A stretch of DNA of 64,000 nucleotides from Klenkia marina (GCF_900101025.1 NZ_FMUH01000002.1:248001-312000); one strand, 5' to 3'; counted from the stretch's first letter, positions 26,221 through 34,340 are shown. Numbers and translations: made by a program. Notes: a model not told the origin generated them from the letters alone.

Positions 26221-28035
26221 GTGCAGATGACCTTCATTCGGCCGTGGAAATCAATCCACGAGAACCCCATCGACGACCCGCTGCCTCCGCTTGTCGTCCT
26301 CACGGGACCGAATGGGGCGGGAAAATCGCAAGTGCTTGATGCGATCGAAGCTGGTTGCTTGCAAGTTGATGGTGTGCCCATGATGGGGACCTTGGGCCAA
26401 GTAAGGGTTTTTCGTCTCTCTGAACTGATGGCGCAGGTCGAAGCGCCCCAATCCATTGGCGCGTTTCGGGAGCGATGGGCTCAGGTGGCCCAACACATTA
26501 GGAATATTGTTCAAGGGAACCAGAATGCGTACCCGCAGAATCCAGGCGGGTTAGATCAGCTAATCATCGACAACATTCGAGCGAACCGAATGCTTAGCGA
26601 AGGTGCACTGTCCGATTTAGTTTCCTATCTCGATAAACCGCTCTCTGAATATTCTCTAAACGAAATACGAGACGCTCTGCCGCTGCAGCATGCGGAGGTT
26701 GATCCGTTTCGACTTTCAGTATCCGAGGTGTTCGCAACCTACTTTCTTCGACGAGATAATAACTCCTATCAGCGTTACAAAGAGGCTCAGGGCTTGGATG
26801 CTGCGCCTTACCTTTCTGACGACGACTTTACTCACAAGTATGGGCCGCCGCCCTGGCTGGTCCTCAATGAAGCACTTCTCGCTATCGGCCTCGACTACGA
26901 GTTCTCCGCACCGGTGGAGATCCCTGAGTCGCTTCCATACAGCCCAGTCTTGCGTCGCCGTGGCGAGGATCTCGAGCTCCAGGTTGAGAACCTATCAACG
27001 GGAGAGAGGACGCTGCTTGCCATTGCCCTTAGCCTGTACACCGGCAGTAGCCGCGCTAGTTCGTATCTTCAACTGCCCCGAATCCTGTTGCTTGACGAGG
27101 CGGACGCCAGCCTCCATCCGAGTATGGTCGTTGGGCTTATAAATGTGCTTCAAGACGTCTTTGTTGCAACCCACGGAGTCCATGTGATCATGACTTCGCA
27201 CTCCCCGTCGACCGTCGCTATTGCTCCAGAAGAAAGCCTTTTTCAGATGCGCCGAGGTGTCGGTCGTCGAATGCGCAAGGTCACTAAAGATCAAGCTATC
27301 GCCGCTTTGGCGGTGGGCATCCCGACATTAAGCGTCCGCGTTGAAGACAGGCGGACAGTGGTCGTGGAGGAGCAAGACGATGTGCAGGTCTACGAGCACA
27401 TCTATCGGCTTGTGCGTGGCGAAATGACCGGTCCGCGATCTTTGCAATTTGTCAGTTCGGGCTCGGGGTCGGCCGAGCATCCAGAAAATTCTGGAAGCTC
27501 ATTCGAGGTTCGCAGACTTGTCCGAGAGCTTCGGGGAGCTGGGAACGACACAATTTTCGGAATTATCGACCGAGATGCCGCAAGCTCGGGCGATGCTGCA
27601 ATCTTGGTGTCGGAGGAGCGCTACTCCATCGAAAACTATGCGCTCGATCCGCTGTTGGTGGGCGCCCTCCTGTTGATGCAAAATTTCGCCACGGCGCAAG
27701 AGTTAGGCCTACCTGTTGGAACTCGCCATTTTGCACTCGGGGTTGAGCACTCGTCGAGCATGGTGGCTGCAATTGCGCAGAAATTGAACATCGACGAGGG
27801 CGCACGAACATCGGTCACCTATCGTGGCGGATTTTCCGTACCAATCCCGGACGGCTTCTTGAGCTTGCGCGGTCACGACCTGCAAAACTTGTATGTAGAT
27901 CGATATCCGATGTTGCGCCGGTATCGAAAGCTGATGCAGACGGTTCTCGAGATGGCCGCTCGCGACGTGCCGCAATTCATCCCGGGTGCAGTCGTGGCGC
28001 TTCTCGATCGCCTCACTCGCGAGGAGGTCGGATGA
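26221..28035 (+). CDS. AAA/ABC-type ATPase with C-terminal TOPRIM-like domain (OLD-like; candidate defence protein)
   Basis: 604 residues. N-terminal ATPase: Walker A GPNGAGKS (29-36), ABC signature LSTGER (258-263), Walker B ILLLDEAD (D292, E293) and switch His H327 (TSHSPST). The insertion between Walker A and signature is about 220 residues. The C-terminal part has VVVEEQDDVQVYEHI (E383/E384, D386), IIDRD (D450, D452) and YSIENYALDP (E471), the acidic pattern of TOPRIM/DUF4435 nucleases. This is the architecture of OLD-family and related anti-phage ATPases. GC content and codon use are clearly lower than neighbours (AT-ending codons, TTT, ATA), which indicates recent horizontal gain. Stop overlaps a short ORF (ATGA). 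Function as a DNA/RNA nuclease is inferred. Confidence 0.8.
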   Translation: MQMTFIRPWKSIHENPIDDPLPPLVVLTGPNGAGKSQVLDAIEAGCLQVDGVPMMGTLGQVRVFRLSELMAQVEAPQSIGAFRERWAQVAQHIRNIVQGNQNAYPQNPGGLDQLIIDNIRANRMLSEGALSDLVSYLDKPLSEYSLNEIRDALPLQHAEVDPFRLSVSEVFATYFLRRDNNSYQRYKEAQGLDAAPYLSDDDFTHKYGPPPWLVLNEALLAIGLDYEFSAPVEIPESLPYSPVLRRRGEDLELQVENLSTGERTLLAIALSLYTGSSRASSYLQLPRILLLDEADASLHPSMVVGLINVLQDVFVATHGVHVIMTSHSPSTVAIAPEESLFQMRRGVGRRMRKVTKDQAIAALAVGIPTLSVRVEDRRTVVVEEQDDVQVYEHIYRLVRGEMTGPRSLQFVSSGSGSAEHPENSGSSFEVRRLVRELRGAGNDTIFGIIDRDAASSGDAAILVSEERYSIENYALDPLLVGALLLMQNFATAQELGLPVGTRHFALGVEHSSSMVAAIAQKLNIDEGARTSVTYRGGFSVPIPDGFLSLRGHDLQNLYVDRYPMLRRYRKLMQTVLEMAARDVPQFIPGAVVALLDRLTREEVG

Positions 28036-28121
28036 GCATTCTTATGAACCTGGACCGCAGCTACAGGGGCGGGGCGCCCTCAGTAAGTTGTGTAGATTGC
28101 CTCAATCAATACTTGGCATGA
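28032..28121 (+). pseudogene. Possible truncated second gene of the island (29 codons)
   Basis: ATG 28032 overlaps the ATPase stop as ATGA, the coupling expected of a two-gene system. It reads only MSILMNLDRSYRGGAPSVSC and a few more residues (ending CLNQYLA) before TGA at 28119. Another ATGA at 28118 restarts a 28-residue frame that runs into the TetR gene end. Paired HNH partners of such ATPases also begin with a short MxxL.R segment, so this may be a broken partner gene; it could also be chance. Confidence 0.35.
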
Positions 28122-28139
28122 GGGTGATCATTCGCGCTA

Positions 28140-28160
28140 CGCTACTCTTTTTGAGTAGCG
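28140..28160 (+). terminator. Hairpin terminator after the island ATPase
   Basis: CGCTACTC (28140-28147), loop TTTTT, GAGTAGCG (28153-28160), followed by an AT-rich GATTACGGTTTATT. It ends the plus-strand transcript and lies 10 bp before the convergent TetR stop. Confidence 0.6.
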
Positions 28161-28169
28161 GATTACGGT

Positions 28170-28766
28170 TTATTCATGTCGGGTGCTCAGGTGTCGGCGG
28201 ATGATTTCGTAGAAGGGTTGGGAGTCACCTGAACTGTGCTCATCGGCGAGGCTGTCGACCTCCAGGCCGGAGATGACGGCGAGCAGCAGGCGGGCGTCGA
28301 GCTCCGGGACGGCTGACCCCAGCGCGGTCATGGCCTCGACCATCTGGCCTCGCAGGCTGCGCAGCCACACCGCCGTCGACTCCTGCAGCGCCGGCCGGCG
28401 GGCCGACTCGACCATCAGCTCGTACTCGGTGATCAGCTGCCGCCGGCGCACCGTGCAGCCCTCGACCACGAAGTGGGCCACGGCGTCGGCCGCCTCGTCG
28501 AGCGTGCCCGCGCCCACGCGGCTGATCATGGCGGCCATCCTCGCGCCCTCGATCTCCGAGTGGCGGGCGAACGCGGCCTCGACCAGCTCGTCCTTGCCGG
28601 CGAAGTAGTAGCTGACCGCCCCTAGCGGTGCCCCCGCCTCGGCGGCCAGCCCGCGCATCGACAGCCCGGCCAGGCCGTCGCGGGCGATGATCCGCAGCGT
28701 CGCGTCCAGCAGCTCGGCCTTGCGCTCGGCGCCCCTGCGGCTCGGCGGCTCGGTCACGGCACCCAT
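28170..28766 (-). CDS. TetR family regulator
   Basis: 198 residues. The HTH is clear (AELLDATLRIIARDGLAGLSMRGLAAEAG, then GAVSYYFAGKDELVEAAF, in pieces), with a TetR_C_6-like domain (AVAHFVVEGC, RRRQLITEYELMVESARRPAL). ATG 28766 is used; an in-frame GTG at 28757 is possible. The stop (TAA) falls in low-GC sequence, so the island boundary appears to cut at the very 3' end of this gene. Divergent from the kinase/phospho-lyase fusion and very likely its repressor via 28808. Confidence 0.82.
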   Translation of the reverse strand: MGAVTEPPSRRGAERKAELLDATLRIIARDGLAGLSMRGLAAEAGAPLGAVSYYFAGKDELVEAAFARHSEIEGARMAAMISRVGAGTLDEAADAVAHFVVEGCTVRRRQLITEYELMVESARRPALQESTAVWLRSLRGQMVEAMTALGSAVPELDARLLLAVISGLEVDSLADEHSSGDSQPFYEIIRRHLSTRHE

Positions 28767-28807
28767 CCTGCCTGCGACTTGTACTGCGACGCGTCGACGT
28801 GCTCAAC

Positions 28808-28823
28808 TTGGACGATCGTTCAA
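28808..28823. promoter_or_regulatory. TetR operator between regulator and fusion gene
   Basis: TTGGACGATCGTTCAA is a 16-bp dyad with one mismatched pair (G4 against T13) around the axis. It matches the TTGNACG-N-CGTNCAA look of many TetR operators. It is 41 bp upstream of the regulator start and 21 bp upstream of the fusion gene start. Confidence 0.65.
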
Positions 28824-28844
28824 CTCCGACCGTGGAGCACCAGG

Positions 28845-31727
28845 ATGCCGCTGTTCGACTTCTTCGCCGCACCGGCCCTGCCCGTGCCCGCCGTCGACGA
28901 GGCCGGTGCCGCTGCGCTGGGGTCCCGACTCACCGGCCGCGACGTCCGGGCGAAGGAACTCGGCAGCCAGCAGGACGCGAACTTCCTGCTCAGCGACGGG
29001 AACGAGGTCGTCGGTGTCCTCAAGGTCGCCAACGTCGGGTTCGGCGACGAGGACGCCGACGCGCAGGACGCAGTGGCCGACCATCTCGCCGCCGCGCTGC
29101 CTGACCTCCGGTTCGCCACCGCCCTGCCCGGCACCCGCGGGTACCTCGACCAGCCCGGCGGCACCTGCACCGCCCGCGTCCTGCGCTTCCTCCCCGGCGG
29201 CACCCTGCACGGTTCGGCCTACCTCGCCCCTGCCGTCGTGACGGAACTCGGCGCGCTGGTCGGCCGCGCCTCGGTGGCGCTGCGGGACGTCGAGCACCCC
29301 GCCCTGCACCGCACCCTGCAGTGGGACCTCCAGCACGCCGCCCGCGCCCTCGACGTCCTCGCCGACCACGTCACCGACCCCGTCGACCGCGCCCGCGTGC
29401 AGCAGGTCCGCGACGAGGCCTGGCCGCTGGTCGAGGCCGCCGACCTCCCGCGCCAGGCCGTGCACGGCGACATCACCGACGACAACGTCGTCTGCCGGGA
29501 GGTGGACGGGCTGCGCGTGCCCGACGGCGTCATCGACTTCGGCGACGTCGTCCACACCTGGGCGGTCGGCGAGCTGGCCATCTGCATCTCGTCGCTGCTG
29601 CACCACCACGGCATGACCCCGGTCGGCGCGCTGCGCGCCGCGGCCGCGTTCCACCAGGTGCGCCCGCTCAGCGAGGACGAGGCCGACGCGCTCTGGCCGC
29701 TGGTCGCGCTGCGCGGCGCCGTCCTGGTCGCCAGCGGGTATCAGCAGACCAGCCTGGACGGCGACGCCAACGCCTACGCCATCGAGGGGCTGGAGCAGGA
29801 ACGCCGCATCCTGGCCGGCGCCGTCGCCGTCCCGGTGCGGGTCATGCAGCACGCCACCCGGCTCGCGCTCGGGCTGCCCGCCGTCCCCGCCGACCTGCCC
29901 TCCGGGCACGGTCCGCTGGCCCGGCTCGGCAGCGTGGCCGTGCTCGACCTGTCGGTCGACGGCGACCTGGACGGCGGCCGCTGGCTGGAACCCGACATCG
30001 AGCAGACCCTCGCGCTCGAGGCCCTGCAGGGCGCGGACGCCGTCGTCGCCCGGGCCGGCGAGCACCGGCTGACCCGGTCGGTCCCGCTGTCCCGCACCGC
30101 CCCCGCGACCGTCGCCACCGGCCTCGACCTGTGGACCGCAGCCCCCGTCGAGCTGACCGCGCCCTGGGCCGGGCGGCTGCAGCGCGAGGGTGACGGAACG
30201 GTCCTGGTCGCTGCTACGCACCGGCTGCACCTGGCCCGCGTCGAGCCGCTGACCAGCGGTGACGTGGAGATCGGCTCGCCCCTGGGCAGGCTCGAGGCCC
30301 GTACCAGGCTGCGGGTCACCGTCTCCACCGCGGCCGACGCCGTCCCGGAGTTCGTCGTCCCTGAGCTGGCCGCCGCCTGGCGCGGGCTGGTAGCCGACCC
30401 GGCACCCCTGCTCGGGCTGCACACGGACAGCGCCGACCCCGCCGCCGTCTCCCACGAGCTGCTGGCCCGGCGCGAGCACAGCCTCGCCGAGGTGCAGGAG
30501 CATTACTACGCCGCGCCGCCGCAGATCGAGCGCGGCTGGCGCGAGCACCTGGTCGCCACCGACGGCCGCAGCTATCTCGACATGGTCAACAACGTCGCCG
30601 CGCTCGGGCACGGGGACGTCGAGATGGCCGACGCGGTGGCGGGGCAGCTGCGCCGGTTCAACAGCAACTCTCGGTTCCACTACCGGGCCGTCGTCGAGTT
30701 CTCGCAGGCGCTTACCGCCACCTTGCCCGAGCCGCTGGACACCGTCTTCCTGGTCAACTCCGGCTCCGAGGCGGTCGATCTCGGGCTGCGGATCGCCATG
30801 GCGGCCACCGGCCGGCGCGACGTCTGGGCGGTGGCGGAGGCCTACCACGGTTGGACCTACGCCTCCGACGCCGTCTCCACCTCCATCGCCGACAACCCCA
30901 ACGCCCTGGACAGCCGGCCCGACTGGGTGCACGTGCTCGACACCCCCAACCACTTCCGCGGCAGGCACCGGGACGGCGACGCCACGGCCTACGCCGGCGA
31001 GGCCGTCGCCCGCATCGACGCCCTCGCTGCTGGAGGCACCCTGCCCGCGGGCTTCATCGCCGAGCCGGTCTACGGCAACGCCGGTGGCATGGCGCTGCCC
31101 GAGGGCTACCTGGCCGCCGTCTACGCCGCGGTCCGGCGACACGGCGGGCTGGCCATCGCCGACGAGGTGCAGGTGGGCTACGGCCGGCTCGGGCACTGGT
31201 TCTGGGGCTTCGAGCAGCAGGGCGTCGTCCCCGACGTGGTCACCGTGGCGAAGGCGATGGGCAACGGCCACCCGCTCGGCGCCGTCATCACCTCGAAGGC
31301 GGTGGCCGACCGGTACCGCACCCAGGGCTACTTCTTCTCCTCCGCCGGCGGCAGCCCCGTCTCCAGCGTGGTGGGCAGCGTCGTCCTCGACCGAATCCGC
31401 GGCGGGCTGCAGGCCAACGCCCGCGAGGTCGGCGACCACCTGCACGCCCGGCTCCACGCGCTGGCCGACCGGCACGAGGTGGTCGGCGCGGTGCACGGCT
31501 TCGGCCTGTACGCCGGCGTCGAGCTGGTCACCGACCGGACGACGCGGGCGCCGGCCACCGCTCGCACGGCGCGGCTGTGCGACCGGCTGCTCGACCTCGG
31601 CGTGCTCATGCAGCCCACCGGCGACGGGCTGAACATCCTCAAGGTCAAGCCGCCGCTGGTGCTCACCCGGGAATCCGCCGACTTCTTCGTCGACGCCCTC
31701 GACCACGCGCTGAGCACCGGGAGCTGA
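28845..31727 (+). CDS. Fused APH-type kinase and class-III aminotransferase (predicted phospho-lyase)
   Basis: 960 residues. Residues ~35-330 are an APH/choline-kinase-like domain: HGDITDDNVV (H207), IDFGDVVH (D231). About 345-530 is a beta-rich linker I cannot name (other fusions carry a peptidase M23-like fold here). About 535-960 is a fold-type I PLP enzyme: NSGSEAVDLGLRIA, EPVYGNAGGMALPEGYL, ADEVQVGYGRLG, and PLP lysine K803 in VAKAMGNGHPLG. The aminotransferase half resembles AGXT2L1/AGXT2L2, which are ethanolamine-phosphate and 5-phosphohydroxylysine phospho-lyases; the kinase half resembles hydroxylysine kinase AGPHD1. The fusion would phosphorylate an amino-alcohol and eliminate phosphate and ammonia to give an aldehyde. 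ATG 28845 has GGAG 9 nt upstream. Substrate unknown. Confidence 0.85.
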   Translation: MPLFDFFAAPALPVPAVDEAGAAALGSRLTGRDVRAKELGSQQDANFLLSDGNEVVGVLKVANVGFGDEDADAQDAVADHLAAALPDLRFATALPGTRGYLDQPGGTCTARVLRFLPGGTLHGSAYLAPAVVTELGALVGRASVALRDVEHPALHRTLQWDLQHAARALDVLADHVTDPVDRARVQQVRDEAWPLVEAADLPRQAVHGDITDDNVVCREVDGLRVPDGVIDFGDVVHTWAVGELAICISSLLHHHGMTPVGALRAAAAFHQVRPLSEDEADALWPLVALRGAVLVASGYQQTSLDGDANAYAIEGLEQERRILAGAVAVPVRVMQHATRLALGLPAVPADLPSGHGPLARLGSVAVLDLSVDGDLDGGRWLEPDIEQTLALEALQGADAVVARAGEHRLTRSVPLSRTAPATVATGLDLWTAAPVELTAPWAGRLQREGDGTVLVAATHRLHLARVEPLTSGDVEIGSPLGRLEARTRLRVTVSTAADAVPEFVVPELAAAWRGLVADPAPLLGLHTDSADPAAVSHELLARREHSLAEVQEHYYAAPPQIERGWREHLVATDGRSYLDMVNNVAALGHGDVEMADAVAGQLRRFNSNSRFHYRAVVEFSQALTATLPEPLDTVFLVNSGSEAVDLGLRIAMAATGRRDVWAVAEAYHGWTYASDAVSTSIADNPNALDSRPDWVHVLDTPNHFRGRHRDGDATAYAGEAVARIDALAAGGTLPAGFIAEPVYGNAGGMALPEGYLAAVYAAVRRHGGLAIADEVQVGYGRLGHWFWGFEQQGVVPDVVTVAKAMGNGHPLGAVITSKAVADRYRTQGYFFSSAGGSPVSSVVGSVVLDRIRGGLQANAREVGDHLHARLHALADRHEVVGAVHGFGLYAGVELVTDRTTRAPATARTARLCDRLLDLGVLMQPTGDGLNILKVKPPLVLTRESADFFVDALDHALSTGS

Positions 31728-31735
31728 GAGCCCGC

Positions 31736-31854
31736 CCGGGTGCGCGCCCAGACGGGTGGCGCGGAGCGGTTGCCCGCGCTGGGGCGCGCCGGCAGCGGCG
31801 GTGCGCCGGCAAGCGGGCCAACCGGCAGGAAGCCCGGGTTGGGAGCGCACCCGG
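31736..31854. repeat. Nested inverted repeat between the fusion gene and AraC gene
   Basis: Outer arms CCGGGTGCGC (31736-31745) and GCGCACCCGG (31845-31854). Inside lie GGTTGCCCGC paired with GCGGGCCAACC (one bulge) and further GCGCCGGC-rich arms. A perfect 16-bp palindrome CTCAGCCGCGGCTGAG follows at 31875-31890. Its position between convergent genes suggests a structured terminator or decayed mobile palindrome. Confidence 0.55.
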
Positions 31855-31901
31855 CTCGGGAATGCTCGGACCGCCTCAGCCGCGGCTGAGCCCGGGCGAG
31901 G

Positions 31902-32825
31902 TCAGGGGCTCGACGGGGCTCGGTGTCGACCGGCGGCGGGGGCACTGTGGCGGAATCGACTCGGCGCGATCCCGGACCAGCGCTTGAAAGCAACGCTGAA
32001 TGCGCTCTCGGACCGGTAGCCGAGCGACGTCGCGAGTTCGTTGATCGATGCCGATCCCTCTGTCAGTGCCCGTTCGGCGTGGCGCATGCGCCATCGGAAC
32101 AGGTAGGTGACGGGGGGAACGCCGGCGGTCTTGGTGAACCGGTCGGCGAAGCTGCTGCGCGACATCGCGCACGCCGTGGCCAGTTCCGAGATGCGCCAGT
32201 CCCTGCTCAGGTCGCCGTGCATGAGCGTCAACGCTGGGCTCAACCGGTCGTCGGTGGCGGCACGGACCCACCCCGAGGGGAGTTCGTCCGCTGCCGCCCA
32301 GGCGCGGAGGACCTGCACGAACAGCAGCTGCGTCAGCTGAGCTGAGGCAGCGCTGCGCCCAGCACGTTCGTGGGCGAACTCCTCGAGGAGCTCCTCGAGG
32401 AGCCAGCGCGCGGTCGTGGCCTCCCGCGCGCCACCATGCAGGCGCATCACGGGTGGGATGGCGTCCCGGAGGAAGTCGTCGCCGGCCTCGAACAACTCGA
32501 CGTGCGCGGTGATGCAGACGTGGTCGGCGTCGCGATGGACGGGACGGACCGGATCGGACTCGCGGAGCTGCACCGGTGGTTCGTCGAGATCGCTTCCCAG
32601 CTCGAACGGCGTGTGCCCGTCCACGACCAGGACCTCGCCTGCGTCGACCTGCAGGATCGCGGGCTCGGTGGAGACCCGGAACCGGAGGGAACCCTTGACG
32701 ACCCCCAAGATCTTGATCCGACCCGGGGCGGGGGACCGGGCTGCCCACGCGCCTGATCCAGAGATCCCACCGGACAGCACGCATCGCGCGCGGGAGACCT
32801 CGAGGAGTTCGGAGACGAGATCCAT
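31902..32825 (-). CDS. AraC family regulator (cupin_6-type N-terminus)
   Basis: 307 residues. The N-terminal cupin-like sensor (RARCVLSGGISGSGAWAARSP in part, LRFRVSTEPAILQVDAGEVLVVDG) and two C-terminal HTHs (ISELATACAMSRSSFADRFTKTAG; INELATSLGYRSESAFSVAFKRWSG, in pieces) fit the AraC family proteins that regulate nearby oxidoreductases. The frame ends HRAPSSP. ATG 32825 is the start. Divergent from the ABM monooxygenase and NAD(P)-binding gene pair, its probable targets. The 169-bp gap 32826-32994 holds the two promoters; no clear dyad was seen. Confidence 0.82.
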   Translation of the reverse strand: MDLVSELLEVSRARCVLSGGISGSGAWAARSPAPGRIKILGVVKGSLRFRVSTEPAILQVDAGEVLVVDGHTPFELGSDLDEPPVQLRESDPVRPVHRDADHVCITAHVELFEAGDDFLRDAIPPVMRLHGGAREATTARWLLEELLEEFAHERAGRSAASAQLTQLLFVQVLRAWAAADELPSGWVRAATDDRLSPALTLMHGDLSRDWRISELATACAMSRSSFADRFTKTAGVPPVTYLFRWRMRHAERALTEGSASINELATSLGYRSESAFSVAFKRWSGIAPSRFRHSAPAAGRHRAPSSP

Positions 32826-32994
32826 GCCGGCACCCTAGGACTCTCGCGAAAGGATTGCGGGGTTTCGATGATTCTCCATCCGAGGACCGGCCGACAGGCT
32901 GGACTGGACCCCGTTCCCGTCAACTCGAGCCGAGGCGGGAGGCTCACGGAGCTGCGGGGGCATCGTCCAGCTCGTCGAGACATCGGAGTTCCCC

Positions 32995-33294
32995 ATGGCC
33001 TTCACCGTCCTCCTGCGCGCCACAGCCAAGTCCGGCCGTGGTCAGGACGTCGTCGACTTCTACCGCGAGACCCTTGCCGCCACCCGCTCGCGGCCCGGCT
33101 GCATCGGGGTACGGGTCATCCGCAGCATCGACGACGACACCGAGTTCGCGCTGATCGAGCAGTGGGACACCAAGGCAGATCAGGAGGCCTACGTCGCGTG
33201 GCGGACGGAGACCAGCGCCGACGTCCTGGTGCGATTCGGTGAGCTCCTCGCCCGACCGCTCACCATCGACTCCTTCGAGGAGATCAATGCGTGA
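32995..33294 (+). CDS. Antibiotic biosynthesis monooxygenase (ABM) domain protein
   Basis: 99 residues, the usual size of YgiN/ABM ferredoxin-like proteins (FTVLLRATAKSGRGQDVVDFY, CIGVRVIRSIDDDTEFALIEQWDTKADQEAY in pieces). The EQW motif is conserved. ATG 32995 follows a CGGAG. Such proteins act on quinols or polyketide-like aromatics without a cofactor. It lies 40 bp upstream of the NAD(P)-binding gene, apparently co-transcribed and divergent from AraC. Confidence 0.8.
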   Translation: MAFTVLLRATAKSGRGQDVVDFYRETLAATRSRPGCIGVRVIRSIDDDTEFALIEQWDTKADQEAYVAWRTETSADVLVRFGELLARPLTIDSFEEINA

Positions 33295-33334
33295 GCCCGA
33301 ACCCGCCGGGCGGTCGCTGGGGAGAGTGAACGGC

Positions 33335-34000
33335 ATGGCGGACGGATTGATCGTGCTGGTGTTCGGGGCGAGTGGGATGGTCGGTCAGGGTGTTGTGCGG
33401 GAATGTCTGCTCGACGAGCGGGTGCGCGAGGTCCGCGCCGTCGTCCGGCGGCCGTTGGGCACCCACCACCCCAAGCTACGCACGGTCGTGACCGAGGACC
33501 TCGCGACTGCGGGGGAACACCTGGTCGGGGTCGATGCAACCTTCGACAGCGCCGGGGTGTCGGCGAACGGCCTGGGCGAGGCCGAGTACCGGCGGCTGAC
33601 GTACGACCTCACGGTCGGCATCGCCCGGGCGGTGGCGGACGCCTCGCCCGGGTCGGCGTTCGTCTACGTGTCCGGGGTCGGCACGAACCGGGACAGCCGG
33701 TTCATGTGGGCTCGGGTGAAAGGGGAGACCGAGGATGCGGTCGCGGCCCTGCCGTTGCGCAGCTGGTCGTTCCGGCCGGCGCTGATCCAGCCACTGCACG
33801 GGGCCCGCCCGGCGACACGGTTCTACGGCGCGGTGTACGCCGCGCTGCGCCCGGCGTTCCCGCTGCTGTCCCGGCTGTTCCCCCGTGGGGTCACCAGCAC
33901 CGAAGCTGTTGGTCGCGCCATGCTGGCCGCGGTCACCGGCGGGGCGCCGCAGGGCGTCGTCACCACGGCCACCGTCAACGCACTCGCCCGGACGGCCTGA
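33335..34000 (+). CDS. NAD(P)-binding Rossmann protein (atypical SDR / NmrA-like)
   Basis: 221 residues. The N-terminal VLVFGASGMVGQGVVRECL is the GxSGxxG dinucleotide loop of atypical SDRs. VSGVGTNRDSRFMWARVKGETEDAV carries the family lysine (in MWARVKGETE) but lacks a classical YxxxK. RPALIQPLHGARP matches the conserved RP...G block near the end. ATG 33335 has GGGGAG 10 nt upstream; a GTG at 33326 and an ATG at 33287 are alternatives. Partner of the ABM gene; AraC-controlled by inference. Confidence 0.75.
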   Translation: MADGLIVLVFGASGMVGQGVVRECLLDERVREVRAVVRRPLGTHHPKLRTVVTEDLATAGEHLVGVDATFDSAGVSANGLGEAEYRRLTYDLTVGIARAVADASPGSAFVYVSGVGTNRDSRFMWARVKGETEDAVAALPLRSWSFRPALIQPLHGARPATRFYGAVYAALRPAFPLLSRLFPRGVTSTEAVGRAMLAAVTGGAPQGVVTTATVNALARTA

Positions 34001-34014
34001 CGGGTTCATCGCCG

Positions 34015-34125
34015 TGGACGCACGCCGATGTGCGGCGGGCTGCCGAGCGGGCGCTCCCCGGTGCGACCTGGCGCCGACTCGCGCTTTGGCGGCACCTGAT
34101 CGTGTGGACCAAGCCGTCCACCTGA
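34015..34125 (+). pseudogene. 3'-end fragment of an unknown gene
   Basis: A 36-codon frame without a start begins WTHADVRRAAERALPGATWR, ends WRHLIVWTKPST and is closed by TGA. Charge pattern and the WR..IVW.KP ending look like a genuine protein C-terminus (methyltransferase- or hydrolase-like) rather than random frame. It directly follows the previous stop, so the 5' part has been lost. Confidence 0.4.
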
Positions 34126-34167
34126 CGCGGCGCAAGCTCCAGTGGGTGGGCGCGCACGCGTTTCCGC

Positions 34168-34209
34168 TTCGTCGACGCCCTCGACCACGCGCTCAGCACG
34201 GGGGGCTAG
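34168..34209 (+). pseudogene. 3' remnant of a second class-III aminotransferase/phospho-lyase gene
   Basis: FVDALDHALSTGG followed by TAG repeats the last residues of the fusion protein at 31684-31727 (FVDALDHALSTGS, stop) with near-identical DNA. Only the final ~14 codons survive and they are preceded by GCGTTTCCGC, half of the palindrome found at 35256. This is a degraded duplicate or the scar of a recombination event. Confidence 0.65.
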
Positions 34210-34340
34210 GTCCGCGCCCGAGACCTACCTGGCGGTGCGGGCAGCAGGGTTGTTCCGGTGACGGGTTCACGAAGGTCAGGACGCAGACCTCCCGGTGACG
34301 TAATCGTGCCCCGGCGTCCCCCGTTGAGCAGTACGCGCGG

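Noticed and set aside
26116-28200. Island flanked by att-type direct repeats or a tRNA
   Set aside because: No repeat longer than a few bases was found at the two borders and no tRNA or integrase is present.
28803-31850. 1015-codon minus-strand open frame opposite the fusion gene
   Set aside because: Antisense shadow with low-complexity composition; the plus strand has clear kinase and PLP motifs.
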